From a bacterium (lineage in GTDB: Bacteria; Patescibacteriota; Minisyncoccia; Moranbacterales; DUUL01), in NCBI GenBank assembly GCA_030626045.1, contig DAOUPS010000025.1:1-10371 (forward strand): a stretch of 10,371 nucleotides of DNA, given 5' to 3'. Shown here in pieces: positions 1 to 6,191 of the stretch. Under the pieces are notes generated by a model. It searched no databases, had not been told where the DNA came from, and saw nothing but the letters and a program-made list of their open reading frames with translations. The position numbers and the translations under genes are program-made. Positions within the stretch are counted from its first letter, which is position 1; each line of letters opens with the position of its first letter.

Positions 1-50
1 AAATTGCTGCTAATTTTTACTGGCAAAGCCAGCTTGATTAAAAAGCGGCA

Positions 51-1166
51 CTATTTGCCAGCCAGCTTTAAAAGTTCACGAGCTATTTTTTCAGTTGCAT
101 CTACTTGGTAGAACTTCCCTATATTTCTGGAAAGCTTCTGGTTAAAATCTTTATCGCTTATAATTTTTTTCAAATTATAAAAAAGTATTGTTCTCCTAAA
201 ATTACTTTCTTCCAGTACAACTGCTCCTCCGACTTTTGATACTTCGAAAGCATTGATGCGCTGATGGTGGTTGGCGCTCTTGGTGATCGGCACTAAGATG
301 CTTGCCTTGTTGTTGGCCGCAAGTTCTGAAATGGCTGTTGCGCCGGCGCGTGAAATAACAACATCGGCCAGTGCGAAAATATGTTTTATTTCATCTCCAA
401 CAAACGCAATGGGATAGTAATCACAATGTCCTATTTTAAAACCTTGCGCTTCCGCCTCATGCTTCATCGGATCAAAATGTGATGGTCCTGTTTGGTGGAT
501 AACTTGGTAGTGTTTTAAAAGCTCCACGATATTAAGCATGATTTTTTCATTTATCAGCTTGGCGCCCTGTGATCCGCCAATGATGAAAATTACCGGCTTC
601 ACTTCTTTGCGGATTCCGAGCAATTCCCTGGCTTTTTGCGGATCTCCGCCAATTACTTCCCCGCGAACCGGAACGCCGGTCAGGATAGTTTTATGAATAG
701 GAAAATATATGCGCGCGCGTTCAAAAGTAAGCGCAATTTTATTGGAAATCGAACCTAAAAATTTATTGGCCAGACCCGGAATAGAGTCTGATTCATGTAT
801 CAGTACCGGAATTCTGTAAAATCGAGCCGCAAGAACAGCCGGTACGGAAGCGAAGCCGCCCTTTGAAAAGACTGCATCAGGCATGTACAGTAGCAAGTGC
901 CACAAAGCTTGTAAGACGCCGATTGGCATTCTTACAATATCAAGAATATATCGGAAAGTCATATAGCGGTGCAACTTGCCGCACAAAACCCACTTGTGCG
1001 GTATCCCGTGTTTTTTCATTACTTTCTTTTCAAGATCAGTCCTCGGGCCGAGAAAGAGAAATTCTGCTTTCCCCTTATAATTTTTGCCAATGTATTCCTT
1101 GACAGTCGTAAGTGGAAATAAGTGTCCGCCACTTCCTCCTCCGGCAAGAACAATGCGTAATGCCAT
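51..1166 (-). CDS. murG: UDP-N-acetylglucosamine--N-acetylmuramyl-(pentapeptide) pyrophosphoryl-undecaprenol N-acetylglucosamine transferase MurG
   Basis: MurG transfers GlcNAc from UDP-GlcNAc to lipid I to make lipid II, at the cytoplasmic face of the membrane. The 371-aa product has the normal length and both GT-B halves. Near the N-terminus is the glycine-rich GGGSGGHLFP loop (residues 9-18). HESDSIPGLANK (about 124-135) matches the family HEQNAVPGLANK motif. The C-terminal half has GGSQGA (about 197-202), the donor-site SRAGATAISELAA and a P-x-HHQRINA block for UDP-GlcNAc. The start is the ATG at 1164-1166, directly before the ALRIVLAGGG strand; there is no clear Shine-Dalgarno. An extended -10 promoter lies about 60 bases upstream, so murG may be transcribed apart from the hydrolase/DUF3467 pair. 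The stop is TAG. In many bacteria murC or other dcw genes follow murG, but only 50 bases are visible here. Family assignment is secure. Confidence 0.97.
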   Translation of the reverse strand: MALRIVLAGGGSGGHLFPLTTVKEYIGKNYKGKAEFLFLGPRTDLEKKVMKKHGIPHKWVLCGKLHRYMTFRYILDIVRMPIGVLQALWHLLLYMPDAVFSKGGFASVPAVLAARFYRIPVLIHESDSIPGLANKFLGSISNKIALTFERARIYFPIHKTILTGVPVRGEVIGGDPQKARELLGIRKEVKPVIFIIGGSQGAKLINEKIMLNIVELLKHYQVIHQTGPSHFDPMKHEAEAQGFKIGHCDYYPIAFVGDEIKHIFALADVVISRAGATAISELAANNKASILVPITKSANHHQRINAFEVSKVGGAVVLEESNFRRTILFYNLKKIISDKDFNQKLSRNIGKFYQVDATEKIARELLKLAGK

Positions 1167-1227
1167 GAATATTTTTTATGTATTAGTTTCTTGGAGATGA
1201 TCCTTTTATGGAAACAATTCTTTTGTC

Positions 1228-1236
1228 AGTATAGCA
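1228..1236 (-). promoter_or_regulatory. Candidate extended -10 promoter of murG
   Basis: On the minus strand the sequence reads TGCTATACT, an extended -10 (TGn plus TATACT, five of six matches to TATAAT), about 62 bases before the murG ATG. No good -35 is seen at 16-18 bases (TTCTTG at best), which is typical of extended -10 promoters. No terminator separates murG from the DUF3467 gene upstream, so readthrough is also possible. Confidence 0.45.
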
Positions 1237-1276
1237 AATTTTTACCGTAACAAGAAGAGCCTTCAACGAAATTCGC

Positions 1277-1576
1277 TTACATGAATCCTATTTTTTGCTC
1301 CTCATTCTTTGTCTCGTCAATTTTTCCAAACTGCCCTTCATATTTTTTCAGATTTTCGTCCAGTGCTCTGACAACCCGCTTAAAATGTCCCGGCGAAATA
1401 ATAACACGGGCATTCAGCGTCCCGGTTGGGGGAAAAACATTAAGAAAATCCATAACGAACTCTTCCTTGGTATGCATTACCTGCATCGTGTTGGCGTACT
1501 TTCCTTTCAGTTCGTCATCATTGGCTTTGATTTGAATCTGCTGTTTATTTCCTGGTTGTTGCTTTGGTTGTGTCAT
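1277..1576 (-). CDS. DUF3467 family protein
   Basis: The 99-aa product matches my recollection of the DUF3467 family: a short polar N-terminus, then K-G-K-Y-A-N (about 25-30), a v-x-H-T-x-E-E-F-V-M-D-F block (about 33-45), RVIISPGHFKRVVRAL (about 58-73) and a KYE-GQFGKI C-terminus (about 78-86). The family is widespread, small and soluble, and its biochemical function is not established. The gene starts 32 bases inside the 3' end of the upstream hydrolase gene in another frame, so the two are almost certainly cotranscribed and may be translationally coupled; no Shine-Dalgarno precedes the ATG. The stop is TAA. The family call is from conserved motifs only. Two similar-length plus-strand frames over the same DNA have no family resemblance and are shadows. 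Confidence 0.85.
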   Translation of the reverse strand: MTQPKQQPGNKQQIQIKANDDELKGKYANTMQVMHTKEEFVMDFLNVFPPTGTLNARVIISPGHFKRVVRALDENLKKYEGQFGKIDETKNEEQKIGFM

Positions 1577-2348
1577 CTTTTTGCAAAAATTGATTAACTA
1601 TTTTAATTGCCTGTTGAAATTCAAATATATCATTATGCCCAGCTCCATCAATTTCAATATAGCGATTGTTTTTACCATTTATTGTTTTGTATAATTTTTT
1701 TGAGCGATCGATCTTAATAATTTCGTCTTCTGTCCCGTGCATGATCCAAACGTTTTCTTTTCCTTGCAGTAATTCTATATTGTTGTAATTTTCCATGACC
1801 AGCATTCTGGCCGGATATAAAGGAAAGGCGTCCTGTGCGACCGAACCCAGCGTGTCAAATGGGCTGATCAATAACATCCTATCATAAGAATCCTCTACTG
1901 CATGGAAAGCAGCCAGAGAACCGCCGATGCTTTCTCCGATAAGCAGAACCTTCTTGAAATTCTTTCCTTTAATGAATTCTACCATATTTCGCACGTCTTG
2001 TAATAGTAATTCTTCTCTTGGTTTTTTATTATCGTTTGAATAACCGGCATACTCCACGATCAGAAATGAATGTCCTGCGTCTTCGATCATTTTTTTAATA
2101 TAAGTTCTACCGCAAGCTGATCCTGCATTTCCGTGATAAAATACCGCCAGAGTGTCGGAATTGTACTTAAAATATGCTCTGGTGCCGTTGACATGCAACT
2201 TTTCCGCATCTTTGAACCCAGCGCATTTTTCGAAGTCCCGCGTTGTTGGATAATAAACAAATTCTCGCTGCCGAAAAAACAGAATTGCTCCAAAGAACAC
2301 GTAAATACCAATGCATATTCCAATAAAAATAATGATCCTTTTAAGCAT
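1545..2348 (-). CDS. Membrane-anchored alpha/beta hydrolase (BEM46/ABHD13-like)
   Basis: The 267-aa protein starts with one hydrophobic segment (residues 5-25), probably an uncleaved membrane anchor, followed by the REFVYYPT element common in the BEM46/ABHD13 group. The hydrolase core shows the oxyanion-site FYHGNAGS (70-77), the nucleophile elbow G-E-S-I-G with Ser140, the acid in HGTEDE (Asp208) and the histidine in GAGHND (His238), so the catalytic triad is complete. It is probably a serine esterase, lipase or thioesterase acting next to the membrane; the substrate cannot be read from the sequence. The ATG start is directly before the membrane segment and lacks a clear Shine-Dalgarno. The last 32 bases overlap the DUF3467 gene. 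The C-terminal tail (KDDTTKATTRK) falls in the overlap and looks dispensable. Confidence 0.9.
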   Translation of the reverse strand: MLKRIIIFIGICIGIYVFFGAILFFRQREFVYYPTTRDFEKCAGFKDAEKLHVNGTRAYFKYNSDTLAVFYHGNAGSACGRTYIKKMIEDAGHSFLIVEYAGYSNDNKKPREELLLQDVRNMVEFIKGKNFKKVLLIGESIGGSLAAFHAVEDSYDRMLLISPFDTLGSVAQDAFPLYPARMLVMENYNNIELLQGKENVWIMHGTEDEIIKIDRSKKLYKTINGKNNRYIEIDGAGHNDIFEFQQAIKIVNQFLQKDDTTKATTRK

Positions 2349-2588
2349 AAATATTAAAAGTGAAGAAAAGTATTAAGGGCTTGAATTTCCAATTTTGATT
2401 TTTGAATTTCGATTGAATGACTAATGCTCTAATTTTAAATGTTTAAACATTCTGTCATTCAAAATTGAATCAAAACCTGTCCGTCCGGCAGGCGGGTTCA
2501 AAATTGGCACTGCCGGATCTATTACAGGAATAATTAAAACAAAGAACTGCCGTGAACAATTGGTTCGAGTCCTAATATTTCTTTCTTA
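2349..2588. repeat. AT-rich intergenic region with direct repeats and palindromes
   Basis: This gap between the dnaK terminator and the hydrolase gene holds no credible ORF. TTGAATTTC is repeated at 2381-2389 and 2402-2410. A 9-base inverted repeat, TTGAATGAC/GTCATTCAA, sits at 2413-2421 and 2454-2462, and between its arms is a perfect 14-base palindrome, AATGTTTAAACATT (2438-2451). A GC-rich fragment, CCGTCCGGCAGGCGGG, lies around 2481-2496 and resembles the GGCAGG-type repeats elsewhere in the window. A weak minus-strand promoter (TTGAAT, 17 bases, TTTAAA) may overlap the palindrome. This looks like repeat-derived spacer DNA. Confidence 0.5.
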
Positions 2589-2617
2589 AAAGAACGAGAC
2601 AAAATGTCTCGTTCTTT
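2585..2617 (-). terminator. Rho-independent terminator after dnaK
   Basis: A perfect 12-bp stem (AAAGAACGAGAC at 2589-2600 with GTCTCGTTCTTT at 2606-2617) closes a 5-base loop and begins 8 bases after the dnaK stop codon. On the minus strand the stem ends in CTTTT, giving a short U-run. It marks the 3' end of the heat-shock operon. Confidence 0.8.
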
Positions 2618-2625
2618 ACTGGAAG

Positions 2626-4593
2626 CTACTTTTTCTTGCCACTATCGTCTTTTTCCCCTTCGTCTTTTTTGTTGTCCTCCTCAACTTCAGCGTCCTTCAC
2701 TTTTGGCTCATCTTTCTTCTCGGTGTCGCTCTTTGGGCTGCCCTGTTCACCGGAAGGTGCGGCATTCTGAGCGCCTTGTTGCGCTTGCTGAGCCGCTTGG
2801 TAGAGTTCTTGCCCGATCTTCTGTGCTTCAGTTGAAAGTTCTTCGGAAGCTTTTTTTATGGCCTCAATGTCTTCTCCGTCCTTTATTTTTTTTAACGCTT
2901 CAACTTTTTCCTCGACAGGCTTTTTCTTGTCTGCCGGAAGTTTGTCTCCGGAATCTTTTAACGCTTTTTCAGTTGTATAAACGAGTGCGTCAGCGGTATT
3001 TTTCACTTCAATGGCTTCCGCTTTCTTTTTATCATCCTCCGCGTGAGCTTCGGCTTCTTTCTTCATTTTTTCGATCTCATCCTTATCCATATCTGAAGAC
3101 GCCTCAATGCGGATTGACTGTTCTTTTCCTGTGGCTTTATCTTTGGCTTTTACACTCAATATCCCGTTGGCGTCAATATCAAATGAAACTTCGATTTGCG
3201 GTATTCCGCGGGGAGAAGGAGGTATGCCATCCAGCATAAATCTTCCCAAAGTTTTATTATCAGCTACCATTTTACGTTCTCCCTGAACAACATGAATATC
3301 CACCGATGGTTGATTGTCAGCCGCCGTTGAGAAGATCTGTGATTTTGAGGTCGGAATGGTCGTGTTATGTTCTATAAGTGGAGTTGCAATGCCTCCCAAT
3401 GTTTCAATGCCCAGCATTAACGGAGTAACATCCAAAAGCAGTACATCTTTGACGTCTCCCTGCAGTACTCCGCCTTGAATAGCCGCACCCATAGCGACAA
3501 CCTCATCAGGATTTACGCTTGTATTCGGCTTTTTTCCGAAATATTCCTCGACTTTTTTCTGCACAAGAGGCATGCGTGTCATGCCGCCGACCATTACGAT
3601 CTCGTTAATATCACCCTTCTCGATCTTAGCGTCTTTGATGGCTTTTTCAACCGGTACAATGGTTTTTTCAATCAACTCGTCAACAAGCTCTTCGAGTTTT
3701 GCCCGTGTGATCTTCATTACCAGATGTTTTGGCCCATCGTCGCCGGAAGTGATAAACGGCTGATTGATCTCAGTTTCTTGAGCTGTTGAAAGTTCTACTT
3801 TAGCTTTTTCCGCCGCTTCTTTTATTCTCTGTAAAGCCAGAGGGTCGTTTGAAAGATCAATTCCCTCCTGCTTTTTGAATTCGTCAAGTATCCATTGAAT
3901 GATCTTTTCGTCAAAATCATCACCGCCCAAAAATGTATCTCCGTGGGTTGATTTTACCTCAACTGTATCATCACCGACTTCAAGGATCGAAATGTCAAAA
4001 GTTCCCCCGCCGAGATCATAGACAGCGATCTTTTCGTTCTTCTTCTTATTGAATCCATAAGCCAAAGCGGCTGCCGTCGGTTCATTGATAATTCTTTTCA
4101 CTTTAAGGCCTGCGACTTCTCCGGCATCCTTCGTAGCTTTTCGCTGGGAGTCATCAAAATAGGCCGGGACTGTTATTACCGCTTCTTCAATTTTTTCTCC
4201 CAACTTTTTTTCGGCATCGGTTTTGAGTTTTTGGAGCACCATTGCTGAAATTTCTGCCGGACGATAGTCTTTTCCATTCATAACAACGCTGACTGCTCCA
4301 TTTTTGCCTTCTTTGATCGTAAACGGAAGTTTCTTCATTGCATCTTGAACCTCCTTATCGCTAAATTTTCTTCCGATAAGGCGTTTGGCGGAATAGATCG
4401 TATTTTCCGGATTGGTGACTGACTGCCTTTTTGCAAGGAGACCGACAAGACGCTCACCGTTTTTATTGATCGCGACTATTGATGGTGTTGTGCGGTTTCC
4501 TTCTTTATTCTCAATGATCTCGGGTGTTCCGCCTTCCACAACAGCCATGGCGGAATTTGTGGTTCCCAGATCAATTCCAAGAATCTTTGCCAT
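2626..4593 (-). CDS. dnaK: Molecular chaperone DnaK (Hsp70)
   Basis: DnaK is the ATP-driven Hsp70 chaperone. The 655-aa product is full length. The nucleotide-binding domain (about 1-380) has GIDLGTTNS (6-14), the hinge IINEPTAAALAYG (168-180), the phosphate-2 loop DLGGGTFDIS (193-202) and VGGMTRMP (335-342). The linker DVLLLDVTPL (383-392) leads to the substrate-binding domain, with PLMLGIETLGG where most DnaKs have PLSLGIETLGG. A helical lid (about 500-600) is followed by a Q/A-rich stretch and a charged tail ending KDDSGKKK, a variant of the usual EEVKDKK end. The ATG is followed by the standard MAKILGIDLG; no Shine-Dalgarno is visible. It is the last gene of the hrcA operon, 203 bases after hsp20, with a structured leader in that gap, and a strong terminator follows. 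Its exchange factor is encoded upstream as a NUDIX fusion; no dnaJ is present in this window. Confidence 0.99.
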   Translation of the reverse strand: MAKILGIDLGTTNSAMAVVEGGTPEIIENKEGNRTTPSIVAINKNGERLVGLLAKRQSVTNPENTIYSAKRLIGRKFSDKEVQDAMKKLPFTIKEGKNGAVSVVMNGKDYRPAEISAMVLQKLKTDAEKKLGEKIEEAVITVPAYFDDSQRKATKDAGEVAGLKVKRIINEPTAAALAYGFNKKKNEKIAVYDLGGGTFDISILEVGDDTVEVKSTHGDTFLGGDDFDEKIIQWILDEFKKQEGIDLSNDPLALQRIKEAAEKAKVELSTAQETEINQPFITSGDDGPKHLVMKITRAKLEELVDELIEKTIVPVEKAIKDAKIEKGDINEIVMVGGMTRMPLVQKKVEEYFGKKPNTSVNPDEVVAMGAAIQGGVLQGDVKDVLLLDVTPLMLGIETLGGIATPLIEHNTTIPTSKSQIFSTAADNQPSVDIHVVQGERKMVADNKTLGRFMLDGIPPSPRGIPQIEVSFDIDANGILSVKAKDKATGKEQSIRIEASSDMDKDEIEKMKKEAEAHAEDDKKKAEAIEVKNTADALVYTTEKALKDSGDKLPADKKKPVEEKVEALKKIKDGEDIEAIKKASEELSTEAQKIGQELYQAAQQAQQGAQNAAPSGEQGSPKSDTEKKDEPKVKDAEVEEDNKKDEGEKDDSGKKK

Positions 4594-4633
4594 TATTGTT
4601 TTAGATAATAATTAAAATAACTGAATAATTAAT

Positions 4634-4686
4634 GCCGCTACTTTACCGGTAGGTAAACAAACAATATCTGTCGGTAAAGTATCGGC
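4634..4686 (-). promoter_or_regulatory. Structured leader upstream of dnaK: long inverted repeat with alternative hairpin
   Basis: Arms 4634-4648 and 4672-4686 form a 15-base inverted repeat with one mismatch (core CTTTACCG/CGGTAAAG) around a 23-base spacer, ending 40 bases before the dnaK ATG. Inside the spacer GGTAAA (4652-4657) can instead pair with TTTACC (4642-4647) over a 4-base loop, so two stems compete for one arm. It is not CIRCE and has no U-run, so it is not an ordinary terminator. It could be an operator or an RNA leader that regulates or protects dnaK mRNA; that role is inferred. Confidence 0.5.
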
Positions 4687-4709
4687 TAAAAACTTAAAAA
4701 CTTAAAAAC
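4686..4709. repeat. Three tandem 8-base units (CTAAAAAC, TTAAAAAC, TTAAAAAC)
   Basis: Two exact copies of TTAAAAAC and one variant lie head to tail next to the dnaK leader inverted repeat. On the minus strand they read as GTTTTTAA units. They may be a microsatellite-like expansion or an A/T-rich element upstream of a dnaK promoter. Confidence 0.6.
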
Positions 4710-4739
4710 GGTCTCTTGGCGCAAAAAAGTGTTTCATAT

Positions 4740-4773
4740 CCGCAAGAGGAAGCGGAATCTTAGCCATGATTCC
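4740..4773 (-). other. Two small adjacent hairpins after hsp20
   Basis: GGAATC (4754-4759) pairs with GATTCC (4768-4773), and CCGC (4740-4743) pairs with GCGG (4752-4755). The stems overlap slightly and could alternate. They lie 24-60 bases after the hsp20 stop with no U-run at the stem base, so they may limit readthrough or stabilise the hsp20 3' end rather than terminate fully. Confidence 0.3.
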
Positions 4774-4796
4774 ACTTTCTCATTCTCATTATTCTG

Positions 4797-5207
4797 TTAA
4801 TCTTCTTTTACCGTCACTTCGATTCTCTTTGGCTTGACTTCTTCCGCTTTCGGAAGCGTGATCTTCAAAATACCCTTTTTAAATTCCGCTTCGGCCTGTT
4901 CGCCTTTTACTTTCATTGGCAAAATGACGCTTCGTGAAAACGATCCGCTCCGCACTTCCTTTCTGTAGTAATCCTCTCTTTTAATTTCCTTCTTTTCTTC
5001 CCGTGAACCGCTTACCGTAAGAACATCATTTTCAACTGAAATATCAACTTTTTCAGGCTCTATTCCTGGCGTATCCATTTCAATAATTACATTGTTTTTG
5101 TCCTGGTAAATGTCTGCTGCCGGAACGAAGCTTCCGGTAACAGAATCCCCTTCCAAGCCATGGATAAGCTCTTGAAAAGGATCAAACCTCATTAGTCCAT
5201 GTCTCAT
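4797..5207 (-). CDS. Small heat-shock protein, Hsp20/alpha-crystallin family
   Basis: This 136-aa ATP-independent holdase should bind unfolding proteins under stress and pass them to DnaK. The N-terminus has the typical RFDPFQEL (7-14). The alpha-crystallin domain (about 28-122) includes the D-x-P-G-I segment (45-49), VENDVLTVSGSREE (58-71) and the family signature A-x4-G-I-L with LPK (107-119). The C-terminus carries an I-x-V motif (RIEV, 128-131), used to dock neighbouring dimers. ATG at 5205-5207 is the annotated start; Met6 (ATG at 5190-5192) is an alternative, and neither has a strong Shine-Dalgarno. It lies 98 bases after the NUDIX-GrpE gene and 203 bases before dnaK, where many bacteria would have dnaJ or no gene, so it is probably part of the CIRCE-controlled operon, perhaps with an added internal promoter. 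Confidence 0.95.
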   Translation of the reverse strand: MRHGLMRFDPFQELIHGLEGDSVTGSFVPAADIYQDKNNVIIEMDTPGIEPEKVDISVENDVLTVSGSREEKKEIKREDYYRKEVRSGSFSRSVILPMKVKGEQAEAEFKKGILKITLPKAEEVKPKRIEVTVKED

Positions 5208-5231
5208 ATGTTTTTTGGACCTGGCGTTATC

Positions 5232-5260
5232 ACAGTATTACCGCAATAACATTTGGTCAA
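5232..5260 (-). promoter_or_regulatory. Weak candidate internal promoter before hsp20
   Basis: The minus strand reads TTGACC (5255-5260), 17 bases, then TACTGT (5232-5237). The -35 is good (five of six) but the -10 is poor. If used, transcription would start just upstream of hsp20 and could give extra hsp20-dnaK mRNA. Confidence 0.25.
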
Positions 5261-5305
5261 TTAGAATTAAATACTAAAAAATTAAATAGTTTGGAAATAG
5301 TTATG

Positions 5306-6178
5306 TTATTCAGCTTCAACACTGACAGGCCGAATCATGCGATCACCTATTGTATAGCCCTTTTTTAAAACCTTTTCCACTTTCCCTTTTCCGCTTTTTG
5401 CCTTTCCTAACAGCACATGATGAATACTCTCATCAATTTCATCTCCCTGCTTTGTCCTGATCTCGTCAACTCCATGAGCTTTTAGCGCTAAAAATAATTG
5501 GTCTTTAATGTGTAAAACTCCAACTATCCAGTTGTTGCTTTCTTGATCTTTTGGCACATGCTTTAGCGCCATTTCAAAATTATCAAGAACAGGAAGAAGC
5601 TCGAGAATGAATCCTTCAATGCAATATTTTTGAAAATCTTTTTTCTCCTTTTCCGTTCTTTTCTTCAGATTTTCCATGTCTGCCAGCACCCGCGTCCATT
5701 TATCAAATGCGGTTTCCATTTCAATGATCCTTTTTGCGCTTTTGATTGTGTCTCTTTTGTCTTCTTCATACCCATCGCCGGTTCCGATCAATTGGGGCGC
5801 CTTGTCGATGTCGATCCACTTATACGTTTTGTGTTCGTCGCTTAATGATATTTTTCCGCTGTTGTAATAAGCCAGATAGCGTAATGATTTGCGTTTATTG
5901 AATTCTTCATGTTTTTTATCAAACTCTGAAACTTTGATAATATTGCCAATTTCAATATCAGCTCCGGTTTCTTCTTTTACTTCGCGCTTCAGCGCTTCCT
6001 TAATAGTTTCTCCTTCTTCGAGCGTTCCTCCGGGCAGATCCCACTTTCCGCCATTTATCTCATGCTTGGCCCGTTTCAATAACAGCACCCTGTTATTGTT
6101 GTCGATAACCACAGCCTTGATCGTTATGACCATAGGTATTGGTTTCCAACTTTGCCTTACTTTCTTCTCTTTTGGCAT
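5306..6178 (-). CDS. grpE: NUDIX hydrolase-GrpE fusion protein
   Basis: One uninterrupted 290-codon frame joins two domains. Residues about 15-150 are a NUDIX hydrolase: the WDLPGG lead-in (46-51) and a complete NUDIX box, G51-x5-E57-x7-R65-E66-V67-x-E69-E70-x-G72, with all metal-binding glutamates, then YKWIDIDKAP (119-128). Residues about 155-290 are GrpE: LADMENLKKRTE (165-176), LLPVLDNFEMAL (194-205), HGVDEI (235-240), the ESIHHVLL block (250-257) and the beta-domain end KKGYTIGDRMIRPVSV (272-287). GrpE drives ADP release from DnaK; NUDIX enzymes hydrolyse nucleoside diphosphate-linked compounds, and the substrate is unknown. The long N-terminal coiled coil of ordinary GrpE (E. coli 197 aa) is shortened and replaced by the NUDIX domain, whose last helix could run into the GrpE helix. 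It sits 13 bases after hrcA. An internal Shine-Dalgarno and ATG (5717-5732) could yield GrpE alone. It is the only grpE in the window. Confidence 0.93.
   Translation of the reverse strand: MPKEKKVRQSWKPIPMVITIKAVVIDNNNRVLLLKRAKHEINGGKWDLPGGTLEEGETIKEALKREVKEETGADIEIGNIIKVSEFDKKHEEFNKRKSLRYLAYYNSGKISLSDEHKTYKWIDIDKAPQLIGTGDGYEEDKRDTIKSAKRIIEMETAFDKWTRVLADMENLKKRTEKEKKDFQKYCIEGFILELLPVLDNFEMALKHVPKDQESNNWIVGVLHIKDQLFLALKAHGVDEIRTKQGDEIDESIHHVLLGKAKSGKGKVEKVLKKGYTIGDRMIRPVSVEAE
5717..5732 (-). promoter_or_regulatory. Possible internal ribosome-binding site and start codon for a stand-alone GrpE
   Basis: Inside the fusion gene the minus strand reads AAGGA (5732-5728), 8 bases, then ATG (5719-5717), which is Met154 in frame. 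Initiation here would give a 137-aa protein starting METAFDKWTRV, just before the conserved GrpE helix. The spacing is near optimal, whereas the full-length gene start has no better site. This could be chance, since AAGGA is common. Confidence 0.35.
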
Positions 6179-6191
6179 ACGGGATTTAAGC

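Noticed and set aside
20..32. CTGGC-AAA-GCCAG hairpin after murG
   Set aside because: The stem is 5 bp and no T-run follows on the minus strand, so I do not call it a terminator; murG may continue into a downstream gene.
1281..1597. Plus-strand frames opposite the DUF3467 gene
   Set aside because: They are antisense to a recognised family and show no RBS or domain.
2562..2572. GGTTCGAGTCC, a tRNA T-arm-like motif (a similar GGTTCGAGT is at 9996-10004)
   Set aside because: Only two base pairs flank the loop, the outer bases do not pair, and no acceptor, D or anticodon arm is found at the expected distances. No tRNA or clear tRNA remnant.
2604..3239. 211-codon plus-strand frame
   Set aside because: It lies entirely antisense to the conserved 3' part of dnaK, has no recognisable domain and no RBS; it is a codon-bias shadow.
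5226..5250. GTTAT/ATAAC inverted repeat upstream of hsp20
   Set aside because: Arms of only 5 bases with a 15-base spacer are expected by chance, and it does not match CIRCE.
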